Below, one piece after another: positions 22,351-31,738 of a stretch of DNA of 64,000 nt; the first letter of the stretch is position 1, and every line of letters starts with the position of its first letter. The DNA lies in the NCBI GenBank assembly GCA_025504975.1, contig JANUWI010000004.1:496001-560000 (forward strand). The letters run 5' to 3'. This DNA is from Plenodomus lindquistii. Taxonomy: Eukaryota > Ascomycota > Dothideomycetes > Pleosporales > Leptosphaeriaceae. The position numbers were made by a program, and so were the translations under genes. A model generated the notes under the pieces. The model was not told the DNA's origin. It saw only the letters and a list, made by a program, of their open reading frames with translations, and did not search any database.

Positions 22351-25300
22351 TCACGACGGCCCCTGTTGGAACAAGTGGGACATGTCAGCTTCATTGATAC
22401 CGAAGAAATTGAACCTGGCACAATGTGTTAGTAATCAAGCAACCAGCGCTCCCTGGAAATGGGTCGTCTCACCAGTCATCTACGTTGAGACTCATTGGCA
22501 CAATCGGGTTGTGCCTACCGCCAGAGCTCTGACTCCATGCATCGTCCTGTGTACCGTGCTGCTGCTGATTCTGCGACATCCTTTCAAGCTGTTGCGTCCA
22601 TGTTTGCTGATTAGGGTCGTATGTACTAGGCATACCTAGCCCGGGCGGTGCACTATGCATAGCCTGTTGGCCTGACTGTTGTTGTTGCTGCTGCTGCTGC
22701 ATTGTCATATTATGGGGCTGACTCAAGGCTGGGTCCACAAGGCTGTGGTTCTGGACAGGGAAGGCGACTTGCGTGTCTGCTGGAAACAAGTGGTCCGGCT
22801 GGAAGTTTTGCCAAACTTCTTCACTGATATTAGGTGTGTCGCGCGTGACTAGGAACAGATCTGGAGGTGTTCCTGGGTAGGAGTAGGACGGGTTGAACGG
22901 AGTGGTGGGTCGGGTTCCTGATCGCGAGGGGCCCATGAATGCATCATGGTTTTGGCGGCTCATTTGCGGTGAGCCTGTTGTCATCTGAGGCATCTGTTGT
23001 GGGGGCAATTCTCGAGAGGGTGTGACGGCCGGTGTTTGAGGCCTAGATCGCTCATAGGAGACTTGAGGAGCAGGCGGACCATTCGTTGCAGGAAAGCCAA
23101 GATCCATGTCATCGAATTTGCGCTTGGGTGCCTCATGTGCTGGTTTAGGCGGTGGCGGCGGTGCGCTGGGAACTTTATTCTTCTTGTGATTCCGACCCGC
23201 AGCCTTCTGTAAGCGCTCCTCGAGATGCTTATTGCCCAGAATGGACTCGAAGAGCGTGTGGACCATCTTCGCAACAAGCCAGACTTTCGAGACCTCTTTT
23301 AATGCATCCAAGCAGATCTGAAGCCGCTGTTCTGTTGCTGATACTATGGATTTGTTGGACGATTTCATCTGATAGACGTGCATGATGAGAGCCGAGAAAA
23401 GGCTGTAGACGATGAACGCAGGCGTGTACCGTATCTCGTCATGAGCACGTAGGTTTTCGATGATGGATGTAATCATAGCGGCGGCTTGATAGGCAATGTT
23501 CCTACTGGGATAGGCGTGCTCTTCACCCCAACCGTCGAGGTTATTGCCCTTTGGCGATCCAGCTGGTGGCATATGCGCTCGATGTAGGAGACACAGTGTT
23601 GTGCTGTTCATGTCAGCTGAAGTTGGCGGCAAGACAAGAGTGAAGATTACTCACTAGTAGTTGGCATGCAACAGAGCAGCCCAGAAGTGATGATGTTGTC
23701 GGTCCCATTGTACTTCTGGTGGGCAATGTTGCAGCCAATCTGCGAGGGCCATGTCGCTGTGGGTCAGGTCTATGGCGTTGGCTCTGCGGTGTTTTGATGC
23801 AACCGAGTATTGTTGGGATAACACCAAGCCCATAATCTCGCTCAGTTTGACATAGTTGATGAAGAACTGAACATGGACTGGATCCGGCGGATATTCTGCA
23901 CCATGTTCAAGTTCGTCATCTATAAAGTCATCCTCAGAGACCATTTCAACGTCTGAGTCTTCGGGATCGATTGCAACAGGCCGACCGAGCGCTACAGCGA
24001 CCGATCGATCTCGGCTGTACAAGGACCACCAAATACGCTTCCAAAGGCGCTTATCCGATCGGCTGAGTTGTGAGTTCTCGACGCTGTTACGATTAGCTAA
24101 GTTTCCTCGCTAATCTCGTCAAAGACCTACCTGCGGTGCATGCCTGATCCTTGGGCAACGATAATAGCGACCCTCGTCCAGTAGAAGACATTTTTGGTGA
24201 CATCTGCGGTGGATTAGAGCCATGAAGCCGAGCTGCAAACCTTACGTACCCTCTGGACCCTCCCAGTACCAGCCCATCAAGATCAGCGCTTGAACAATAG
24301 TTACACGATCGTCTTCAAAACCTGCGTCGAATAACGCTTTGGCACGCTTATAAAACGTCATTGCGGCAGGCGTGGTAGAGCCACTAGCGTCCATTAATTG
24401 GGCGTTTGTGCATACTCGCGAGCCAGCCAAGAGAACAGCCTGCAAAAGGAGAAGCGATGGAGGATTCTTTGGGTCTCGATACTGACGCATGAAGCGGCTG
24501 CGGTTGATAACGGGCACCACTGGAGCGACCCATTTGAAGAAGGCATCTACTAGCTCATCACAGAGAGCGCGTGGAGGGAGCAGGAAGGCGCCTCTTTGAT
24601 GCAGTATCTCGATCTCCATGTTGTCCATTTCGTTGATGCGGGCTTTGGCGCCTCGCACATTCTCGGGCAGCGGGTAGTGCACCACGTCGGAGGCGCCGTG
24701 GTCGTGCACCAGGAGAGACAGGTTTGACGATTCGCCCAAGTATGCCACCCTGCCGGCCTCTTTGATGGGCGCTCTAGCAAACTTGGGCTTCATGAACTGG
24801 ACATATGTGCCATTGTGGGCAGACTGCTGGGCAGCGTACTCCTTGGAGATGGTGGTCGACGGCGTGCCATCTTCCGAGTTGTATGGGGCTGCCTTGTCTC
24901 GTGGCTCGACGGAGGCGCTTGCGGGGGAGCGCTCCTCGCTTTCGCCTCGCTCACTGCGGGCTATCAGTCCTGTGCGTGCGTGCGCTGTACCAGTCCATGG
25001 GGCGTTGAGCGTACCTTCCCTCGGTCTTTGTACGCGGGCCCTGTGTCTTCTTGCGCTTGGGCTGGGGAATGCGGCATTCGATGGAGAAGGCGGTGCAGTT
25101 GGTGCACGGGATGCCTAGCGAGGCGGCGTCGCATCGGACCTGGGAGATTGTTATGCGCCGCCGCGGGAGACGAGGCTCGTGGCGGGCTGATGACTGACCT
25201 TTCTGGCATGGCAGGCTGTGCGTCGCGGTGGTTAGCAGTCGTTCATCCCAAGCCGACCGAGGTGCCGAGGCTCGAGCAATAGGCCGATATAAGACAGTCG

Positions 25301-25568
25301 TCGAGCGCCAGTCGCAAAGGCCACATTGGGGGGGTGCGAGGTGGGAACAGACTCACTTTCGCATGCTCTGCTTGCGCGCTGTCGCCGGAACGAAGGGTGC
25401 CCGGGAGGAACGTTCTGCGGGTTGGCCGACGGTCTGCGTCGTGTGAGCAAGTCTTGTGCCTGCGCAACGCGCGACAGCCACCTACGAGGTCCCATTGCTG
25501 GGCTGCGCGGCCAGAGGCGGCGGGCCCGGCGGCACAGAATTGGCCATGAAGGAGTGTTCGCCAGACAT
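22351..25568 (-). CDS. farA: Zn2Cys6 transcription factor FarA / cutinase transcription factor CTF1 type
   Basis: Nine exons are inferred: 25486-25568, 25357-25433, 25199-25215, 25015-25139, 24250-24953, 24131-24203, 23655-24083, 22473-23603 and 22351-22414, giving 900 residues. All phases close. The zinc cluster is C52-x2-C55-x6-C62-x8-C71-x2-C74-x6-C81, in the context RRQRASRACETCHARKVRCD. The fungal_trans domain follows (VAYLGESSNLSLLVHD, HQRGAFLLPPRALCDELVDA, CTNAQLMDASGSTTPAAM, LGRPVAIDPEDSDVEM, LLHRAHMPP). The tail is Gln/Pro-rich and ends DDWFNFFGI. FarA and CTF1 activate fatty-acid use, peroxisomal beta-oxidation and cutinase genes through CCTCGG sites (family knowledge). The length matches the family. 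Exon 3 is only 17 nt and lies inside the zinc cluster, and two CCTCGG cores lie in the intron just before it. Confidence 0.93.
25257..25270 (-). promoter_or_regulatory. Paired CCTCGG cores in farA intron 2
   Basis: Two copies of CCTCGG (minus strand; CCGAGG on plus) sit at 25257-25262 and 25265-25270, inside the intron between exons 2 and 3 of the FarA-type gene. A third, CCTCGG on the plus strand, is at 25842-25847, about 275 bp upstream of the ATG. CCTCGG is the published core recognised by FarA and CTF1. Self-regulation is inference, since such 6-mers also occur by chance. Confidence 0.3.
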
Positions 25569-26103
25569 GCTGTGGGCAGCCTTTGGCGGATAGCAGTCTG
25601 GTGTTGGAGGCGTGATTTGTCTGCACCGCAGTCGGGTCGAGTGTGTCTGTTACAAGGCGTTGCAGCACTAGCGCGCGAGCACTAGGCGCGATGCACCACC
25701 TCCACCTACCTCCACCTACCTCTTGAAACCACGCCTCGTTTTCGCGCACTTGTGTTTACAGACAAACGTCAGCAGCTGGGCGAGAGAGAGCCTCAAAGAG
25801 CATGCATTCTGTCCGGGCACCTCTTCAATAGCTTGTCCTTTCCTCGGCTTGCTTGCACACGACTCTCTACCGACGCACCCCGGGCCAGTCCGCCTCCGCA
25901 CAAACGGGCTGCTTACGATTGGCGGCCGCGGTAGCCTCTCAGCCTTGCCATGTTGATTCAAACGAGCACATGCATCAAAACCTTGCAACGACCTTTCACG
26001 TGCCTGCCAACCATCGCCCACTTTACTACTAATCGAGATAGTCGCGCAGTTGTTCCATGTGTGAGTGCTACGTAGGGACTACTGTCATCAGTGCCATGTC
26101 TCC
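25569..26103. other. farA promoter region
   Basis: This is 535 bp between the farA start and the 3' end of the Nudix gene. It contains one CCTCGG at 25842-25847. No other feature was recognised. Confidence 0.6.
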
Positions 26104-26753
26104 TCACGATGCTGATGCTTCTCGCCAAAGTCTGAAAGCCTCCAGCTTTACCGCCTTGTTGGCATCGCTCATGTACGTGAGCTTCACGTCGCCCGCTTGT
26201 CCAAGAACAACTTCTTCTTCTGTCGCAAACAAGAAGTCCTGATGTTCGCCTGGGTCAAGAGTAATGCTGCTGGGATCCTCGACCTCCATTTCGAAGATCA
26301 GCTTGAGCCACGTTTTGTGTGGTCTTCCAGGCCGCCGATCATCAAAAGTGAATTGCGAAACCTTCCGAACGACGCGCGTTGCAGTGAGACCAGCCTCCTC
26401 TTTCAACTCACGAGCGGCTGCGTGGAGTATCGTCTCATCCGTATCATCAACTTTGCCTCCTGGAATCTCCTGAATGATCTTAGCCTAAGTGACATACGGT
26501 ATAATAAATATTACAGATACGAGGCCTGTGTGAGTGTATGAGATGCTCCTCCCACTCAGCTTCTTACCCATGCATTGGGGAATGCCTTTTCATCTTTGGC
26601 ACGCTGCACCAGTAACAGCTTCCCTGTTTTGTCGAATATGACTACGCCAGTGCACAGGATGTCAAAGTCAGGATGCTGACGAAGGAACTCTTTGTCAGGG
26701 ACAGCATATTTCTGTAAGTTGGAGCCGAATTGAAGAGGGCCTGATGTGTTCAT
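26104..26753 (-). CDS. Nudix hydrolase
   Basis: Two exons, 26568-26753 and 26104-26469, are joined by a 98-nt intron (GTAAGA donor, GCTAAG branch), giving 183 residues. The Nudix box is EIPGGKVDDTDETILHAAA then RELKEEAGL. The REL-K-EE-AG-L metal-binding half is intact, and the loop between the second Gly and the first Glu is one residue longer than GX5E. Nudix enzymes cleave nucleoside diphosphates linked to other groups; the substrate cannot be told here. The N-terminal part (DFDILCTGVVIFD, KLLLVQRAKDEKAFPNAW) is the standard first strand and loop of the fold. The ATG at 26753 is preferred; an in-frame ATG at 26783 adds 10 residues. It is divergent from the gene at 27204. Confidence 0.85.
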
Positions 26754-27203
26754 GATGGAATTTCCGAATAGACAATGCGACATCGAAGAGTCGACTCAAG
26801 GGCGCGGCAGGTGCGAGTTGATAGCTCCAGACAACTGTAGTTGCCTGGAGCAGGGGCGACACAAACCACTTCAGACAAACACGTCATCGCCAGGCTCATT
26901 CAGAGCATGCTGCGATAGATTTGGAGCCAACCTGAAGCTTTCATAGCTACCTGTCACGTAAGAGAGCTGCCTGTGTACACCTGCATCATTCATTATGAGT
27001 ATGTGCACGTGCCTTGATCTTTAGCGCGTTTTGAGATCGACGCTACCGGTAGGTGGTGAACATCTGTACGTCAACATCAAATGGTCGCGACGCGCCGCCA
27101 CCAACCAGATCCCACCACCCCAACGTCGCTCTTACCGAAACCACACCCATACAATCGCACACAGCACCCTTGATTCATCGCATAGAAACAGTCAGCTGCG
27201 AAG
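26754..27203. other. Divergent promoter region (Nudix / 27204 gene)
   Basis: This 450-bp interval separates two divergently oriented starts, so it probably holds both promoters. No specific motif was recognised. Confidence 0.6.
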
Positions 27204-28814
27204 ATGCCCCGCCCACCACGCGCAAAAGTCGCGTCGCGCGACGCAAAGCCCAAGGTCGCCCCGCGCAAGCCTGACCCGAAAGCTACAAGCACGCGCAACA
27301 TACGTGCTCGAGAGGCCGTCGCAACAAGCACGACTTTCAGTGAGGATAGCGATGGTCTCGTTACCAAGTCAAAGGCTACGCGCGCAAGCCGGCGGGCGGG
27401 AGGGCATAGTGCTCCAGAGCGAGTTGAGGAAGCGCAATTTAACATGACTGGTGCGCTACCGGCAGAGGAGAGTGCGCCTACCTCTTCGAGCAAAAATCGC
27501 ACACCTGCATCAGCAGTATCGAAAAGAGCGAGGACGTCGAAAGGCAGCGCCACATTGTCCGCCAGGAAGATCTCGTCACCCGCAGGAGCACCCACACCCC
27601 CTCACTGGCCAAGTGAGGGCGTGCCTGCTGACGATGCATCGGTTGACGAAAGTAGTGGGTTTGGCGATCTAACCTTCTCATCCTTGGGTTCAGACTCGCC
27701 CGCCCACGGAACTCGCCCGCCGTCTGCAGTCAAGGTCGGCGCCACACCAGCACATGAGAGGTCGATACTCGCCTTGACCAATTTTAAGCGCAGGACCCGA
27801 CAGCCGAGTTTGTTACGCATGGTCCAGCAGACTACAGATGTGGAGGACAATGACCACAGCGATCTTGACAACACCGACAACTTCGACTTCGACGACTTCC
27901 TACCGCACGCGGAATCAACTCCACTCAACGTACGGAAAGCTGGGCGGAACGACGACGTTAGAAACGACAGCGGCACCCACATCTCCAGCTCCGGATCACA
28001 AGGCACGAAGCGCAAATTGACTCCAGTCGTGCAAGTCCCACGCTCCTCACCTCCCGGTAGTCCTGAGAGAGACACTGAGAGTGATCTTGAGTCTATTCGA
28101 TCACCGTCGCCAAGCTTACCAGAGGTCCTCTCCTCCAGGGAACAGGTCATCGCGCAGACACAGGACGATGACTCGGTCTTGAGCCAAACCTACGCGCCAC
28201 CTATGTCAAGTAGCCCTATTCCCGAGAAGTGTGCACAGCCAGAGAAACCCATACAAACGCGTCCCCGCAGAAGAGGACGGTCAGCCAAATCACCTGCACG
28301 AGACGACGATGAGTCTGACGCGGAAGAAACAGAGACACCTGCGAGAGCGAAGCGAGGTGCAACGAAAAAGAAGGCGCAACAGTCCATATCCACTGCACAA
28401 CTGAAAGGATTGCTACCACGGCGGCGAAATCGCAATCAAGATCGCGATGAATTCGATCTTGACTCATCAGAAGAAGTCACGCAATTTGGCTCTGACCAAG
28501 ACGAACTGCAAATGCCAACCCGGCGAAATCGCCAACGTCCTGGTACTGGCAAGCTTGCGTCACCCAAGGCTTCCAAGAAAGGTGTCAAAGGCAAGAGGGC
28601 AGCCCCAAGGCTCAGTCGAACATACAGTCGAAGGATCTCATCCGACAAGGAGAATAACAACGCAGGCCAAGAAGATCAAGGAGCGACAGATGTCTCGGCG
28701 ATAGAGCACTCTGAGAAGTTGGCGGCGATCAGGAAGAAGTTTGAGGAGGTGGATGCATTTGAGCTGGAGTTTGAGACGGTGGACGTGACGACGAGTTCGA
28801 GTCCGTTTCGCTAA
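27204..28814 (+). CDS. Intrinsically disordered, basic nuclear-type protein (unknown function)
   Basis: Single exon, 536 residues, starting MPRPPRAKVASRDAKPK. The composition is Ser/Thr/Lys/Arg/Asp-rich with alternating basic and acidic patches, as in chromatin or kinetochore-associated disordered proteins. Short motifs stand out: ALTNFKRRTRQPSLLRMV (about 194-211), an AT-hook-like RPRRRGRSAK (about 352-361), STAQLKGLLPRRRNR, SDKENNN and a C-terminal helix SEKLAAIRKKFEEVDAFELEFE. I believe the NFKRR-RQPS block and the QLKGLLPRRR block recur in fungal homologues, but I cannot name the family. Several long antisense frames over this gene are shadows of its biased codons. The ATG lies 450 bp from the divergent Nudix start. 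Confidence 0.72.
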   Translation: MPRPPRAKVASRDAKPKVAPRKPDPKATSTRNIRAREAVATSTTFSEDSDGLVTKSKATRASRRAGGHSAPERVEEAQFNMTGALPAEESAPTSSSKNRTPASAVSKRARTSKGSATLSARKISSPAGAPTPPHWPSEGVPADDASVDESSGFGDLTFSSLGSDSPAHGTRPPSAVKVGATPAHERSILALTNFKRRTRQPSLLRMVQQTTDVEDNDHSDLDNTDNFDFDDFLPHAESTPLNVRKAGRNDDVRNDSGTHISSSGSQGTKRKLTPVVQVPRSSPPGSPERDTESDLESIRSPSPSLPEVLSSREQVIAQTQDDDSVLSQTYAPPMSSSPIPEKCAQPEKPIQTRPRRRGRSAKSPARDDDESDAEETETPARAKRGATKKKAQQSISTAQLKGLLPRRRNRNQDRDEFDLDSSEEVTQFGSDQDELQMPTRRNRQRPGTGKLASPKASKKGVKGKRAAPRLSRTYSRRISSDKENNNAGQEDQGATDVSAIEHSEKLAAIRKKFEEVDAFELEFETVDVTTSSSPFR

Positions 28815-29526
28815 TATGACCTGAGTGTGGAGTCCAAATGTCTGCATGGTTTCTGTTCAGCAATGTTTGATGAATACACTCATTGGATTGGTCGAGTCTT
28901 TGCTCTCACTGCACGCACGACACTTGAGCGACAAAGTGGTGCGTTGCGGTTTTTCGTGCTCGTAGCAGCTTCGCGCTACATACGTCACGCAGTGTGAATA
29001 TTACGCGATAAGAATGCAGATTCACATGTACTGCGAGTCAGTGCATCAATCCGTGTGATGGTGAGCCAGCGTGGTTCGCATACTCTAGAGAACGCCCACT
29101 GTGCCTCGGTGATGGTAGGTATCGTGCTTATCGCAGGTCACGTCCAAGACGGCTTCAGGGACACGGCATATAACCCTGTCCCCTGGTGTTTTGTGAAGGC
29201 GGAATGAATGCATACCACAATTGTTCGAGGCTCCATATATTGGACCTTGGCGCTACGTTTCCTTTGGGCGGGCTACTATCGCAGACGGCGCACGGCCTTG
29301 TTCTCACCGCGGTTGGGGTTACGTAGCAGTAGCGCTTCCCCCAACAGCAGCTGCAACAAGTCGCCATTGTCCACGCTCCCGCACACAACTCGCCGTCCCG
29401 CTGCCTGCTGCCCGCCACCACACGCAGAATGGTGCAGTGATCCCATGCCATGCGTCTTCCCGACCACTCAAATCATTTGGCCTATGCAGCTCCACCTTTA
29501 CCCACTCCGCCCGGCGTCCGCAGGCC
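28815..29526. other. Intergenic
   Basis: It lies between two plus-strand genes and holds the presumed promoter of the LysM gene. The open frame of that gene extends upstream to 29221, but this part does not look coding. Confidence 0.55.
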
Positions 29527-31380
29527 ATGAACCCCTCCAATGGCACTTCGTTGTCCACATCAAAGAGCAACTCGACGCTACGACCGCGCACGAGGAGACT
29601 GGTTTCGGTAGAGGATGATGTCTATGCGACGCATGGGAGCGATGGCGGCGTGAGCAGTGGAGCCTCGAGGACAGCCTCACCGAGTGCGTCCCCGGCTCCA
29701 AACACGCTCACGGGCGCCACCACAGCGTCGCGCCTCGGTGCGACTGCAAACCCTCTGGCGCTGTTCGAGAGAAGCGCGAATCTGAAAAGCCCAAAGTCTC
29801 CAGGCCTGACTGGATTGCTTGGGAACTCGTGGTCAGCGATCCAAGACATCGCAGCAACAGTATTGGCCGACCCTAGAGAGACAGCCAGCCCTCGAAGACG
29901 CAAACCAACACATGGACGGCGCACCTCGACCAGTGCTCCACCGCCCAAGCAATGGGGTCCCGCAGGCGCAGGTTCGCATGTTGGGGCTGGCACCCACGAA
30001 GAAAGGGAAGCTCAGGTCAGAGCTATGAAGCGAAGGGACCTCTTGACTGCCAACGAACATCTGGTGCCAGACTCGGTAGGCCGCATCAAGCGACGAAACT
30101 CTGACGAGCGAATAAGCACTTCCGCACCACCCGGAGACAACGACGATCGAGACGCTCTCGTGTACATACACTGCGTACGACCGCAAGACACCCTGGCAGG
30201 GCTCAGCATCAAGTACAACTGCCAGCAAGCCATATTGCGAAAGTCGAACCGCATGTGGCCGAACGACAGTGTGCAGACAAAGCAGACTATAGTTCTCCCC
30301 GTAGATGCATGCGGTGTGAAAGGACGACCTGTGCCAGGGCCCGAAGTACTGCCCGATGAGGACCTCTTGATGGGAGAATACAGCAGTAGCTCTAGTAACA
30401 AGCCAGCTACCACAAGCACGGCTGGCTTGCCTAATGGATGGACCACGCCCAAGCAGAAGGATGCCGAGTCTGATTCGGCCATCTCATCCAATACAGACTC
30501 AGAGCCACCATGGAAACATGATTCATGGGTGCTCCTACCCAATGACAAACAGCCTACACAGATCGGTCGTATGCCACGCAAAGCACTGGGCTTCTTCCCG
30601 CCTGCGAGACGGAAGTCTACCGCCTACTCCGATGCATCCACACCCCGCGCATCCGTCGAACTCCCACGTTCTTCCACATCCACAAACCCACTCACAATCT
30701 CACCCCAACAACTCGCCCGTCCTCGTGCTTCAAGCAACCTTTCCTCTGTCTCAACGCACAGCCGTCAACGCAGTACGTCTGGCAAAACATGGGGCTTACA
30801 TGGCCCAGGCGGCGTAGGCACAATGGGCCGCAATGTGCGCAGTCCTGGACCCGCCCAAGACGGCCTCAATAAGAACTTCGCACAATATCTCCCTAATGTC
30901 GCGCCTCCTCCTGGCCAAGAATATTTCACACCCTGGGCACCCAGTCTTCTCGACGCCGCTGCAGGAACGTCATCCCAACACGCCGGCGGTTCAGGCGCCG
31001 TGACGCCACTAAATGGCGCAGATATTAATTTTCAAGAGATTGGTGGTGCAATCGAGGGCTGGGTGCGCAAAGTGGGTACTACAGCACAGAAGCTACTGCA
31101 AGAGCCGGGTACACCAGGTCAGGGGAAACGCTCTGCAGTGCCTGTAATTGGCGCTGTGGGAGGCGACTTGGGGGATCTGATTGAGCTACGCGACGATGCA
31201 TTCGAGATTGGAGACGGGGAAGATAATCGAGGTAGGAGTAGGGAGGAACATGTATTGACGGGCATGGGCGAGAGGGCGAGTTCGGCGAGGGTCGAGCAGT
31301 ATCGGTCTGCGCGACCGGATTTTAATCTCGTTTTGAGGGATAGGGGGAAGAAAGGCGACGGTGGCGGAAAGAAGGACTGA
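29527..31380 (+). CDS. Intracellular LysM-domain protein
   Basis: Single exon, 617 residues from MNPSNGTSLSTSKS. No signal peptide or transmembrane segment is seen, so it is unlike secreted LysM effectors. One LysM domain lies near residues 212-260: YIHCVRPQDTLAGLSIKYNC, then ILRKSNRMWPNDSVQTKQTI and VLPVDACGV. The flanks are disordered, Ser/Pro-rich and probably phosphorylated. A conserved-looking block WSAIQDIAATVLADP lies near residue 100. The C-terminal part has EIGGAIEGWVRKVGTTAQKL and PVIGAVGGDLGDLIELRDDA, which look ordered. Cytosolic single-LysM proteins of this layout are widespread in ascomycetes, but their role is unknown to me. The frame is open upstream to 29221; the chosen ATG begins the coding-like composition. 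Confidence 0.78.
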   Translation: MNPSNGTSLSTSKSNSTLRPRTRRLVSVEDDVYATHGSDGGVSSGASRTASPSASPAPNTLTGATTASRLGATANPLALFERSANLKSPKSPGLTGLLGNSWSAIQDIAATVLADPRETASPRRRKPTHGRRTSTSAPPPKQWGPAGAGSHVGAGTHEEREAQVRAMKRRDLLTANEHLVPDSVGRIKRRNSDERISTSAPPGDNDDRDALVYIHCVRPQDTLAGLSIKYNCQQAILRKSNRMWPNDSVQTKQTIVLPVDACGVKGRPVPGPEVLPDEDLLMGEYSSSSSNKPATTSTAGLPNGWTTPKQKDAESDSAISSNTDSEPPWKHDSWVLLPNDKQPTQIGRMPRKALGFFPPARRKSTAYSDASTPRASVELPRSSTSTNPLTISPQQLARPRASSNLSSVSTHSRQRSTSGKTWGLHGPGGVGTMGRNVRSPGPAQDGLNKNFAQYLPNVAPPPGQEYFTPWAPSLLDAAAGTSSQHAGGSGAVTPLNGADINFQEIGGAIEGWVRKVGTTAQKLLQEPGTPGQGKRSAVPVIGAVGGDLGDLIELRDDAFEIGDGEDNRGRSREEHVLTGMGERASSARVEQYRSARPDFNLVLRDRGKKGDGGGKKD

Positions 31381-31738
31381 ACAAACTCTGAATGAGAGTG
31401 AATGGCAAAAGCTGAAGCGTTGGGTCTGGCGTTATCAAGGCTGTGCAAATGCGACGCATAGCAGCAGGTTTTGGCATTGGGAACTTGAGTAGCGGGAGGA
31501 TTGGGTACCATTTAACTCAAATCGAGAGCGTTTGAACAACCCTTCCAGATAGTGCCCATCAACATTGTCTGATCTGATAACTTGACTTACATGCAAACAA
31601 GAATTGCGGTGGTTACCCGTACCAATGCGTAAGCTTCTGCGTCCGTGCGTTCACAATGTCGCATGCTGTGGAGATCCTACCAAGCCAGTCATTGACACTA
31701 TGAAACCTCAGAACACAGTTGCCTAATCAGACAATAGT
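31381..31738. other. Intergenic
   Basis: A 358-bp interval between two plus-strand genes with nothing recognisable beyond presumed promoter sequence. Confidence 0.5.

Noticed and set aside
27602..28150. Long antisense frame under the disordered-protein gene
   Set aside because: It is a Ser/Leu-rich shadow of the real plus-strand gene.
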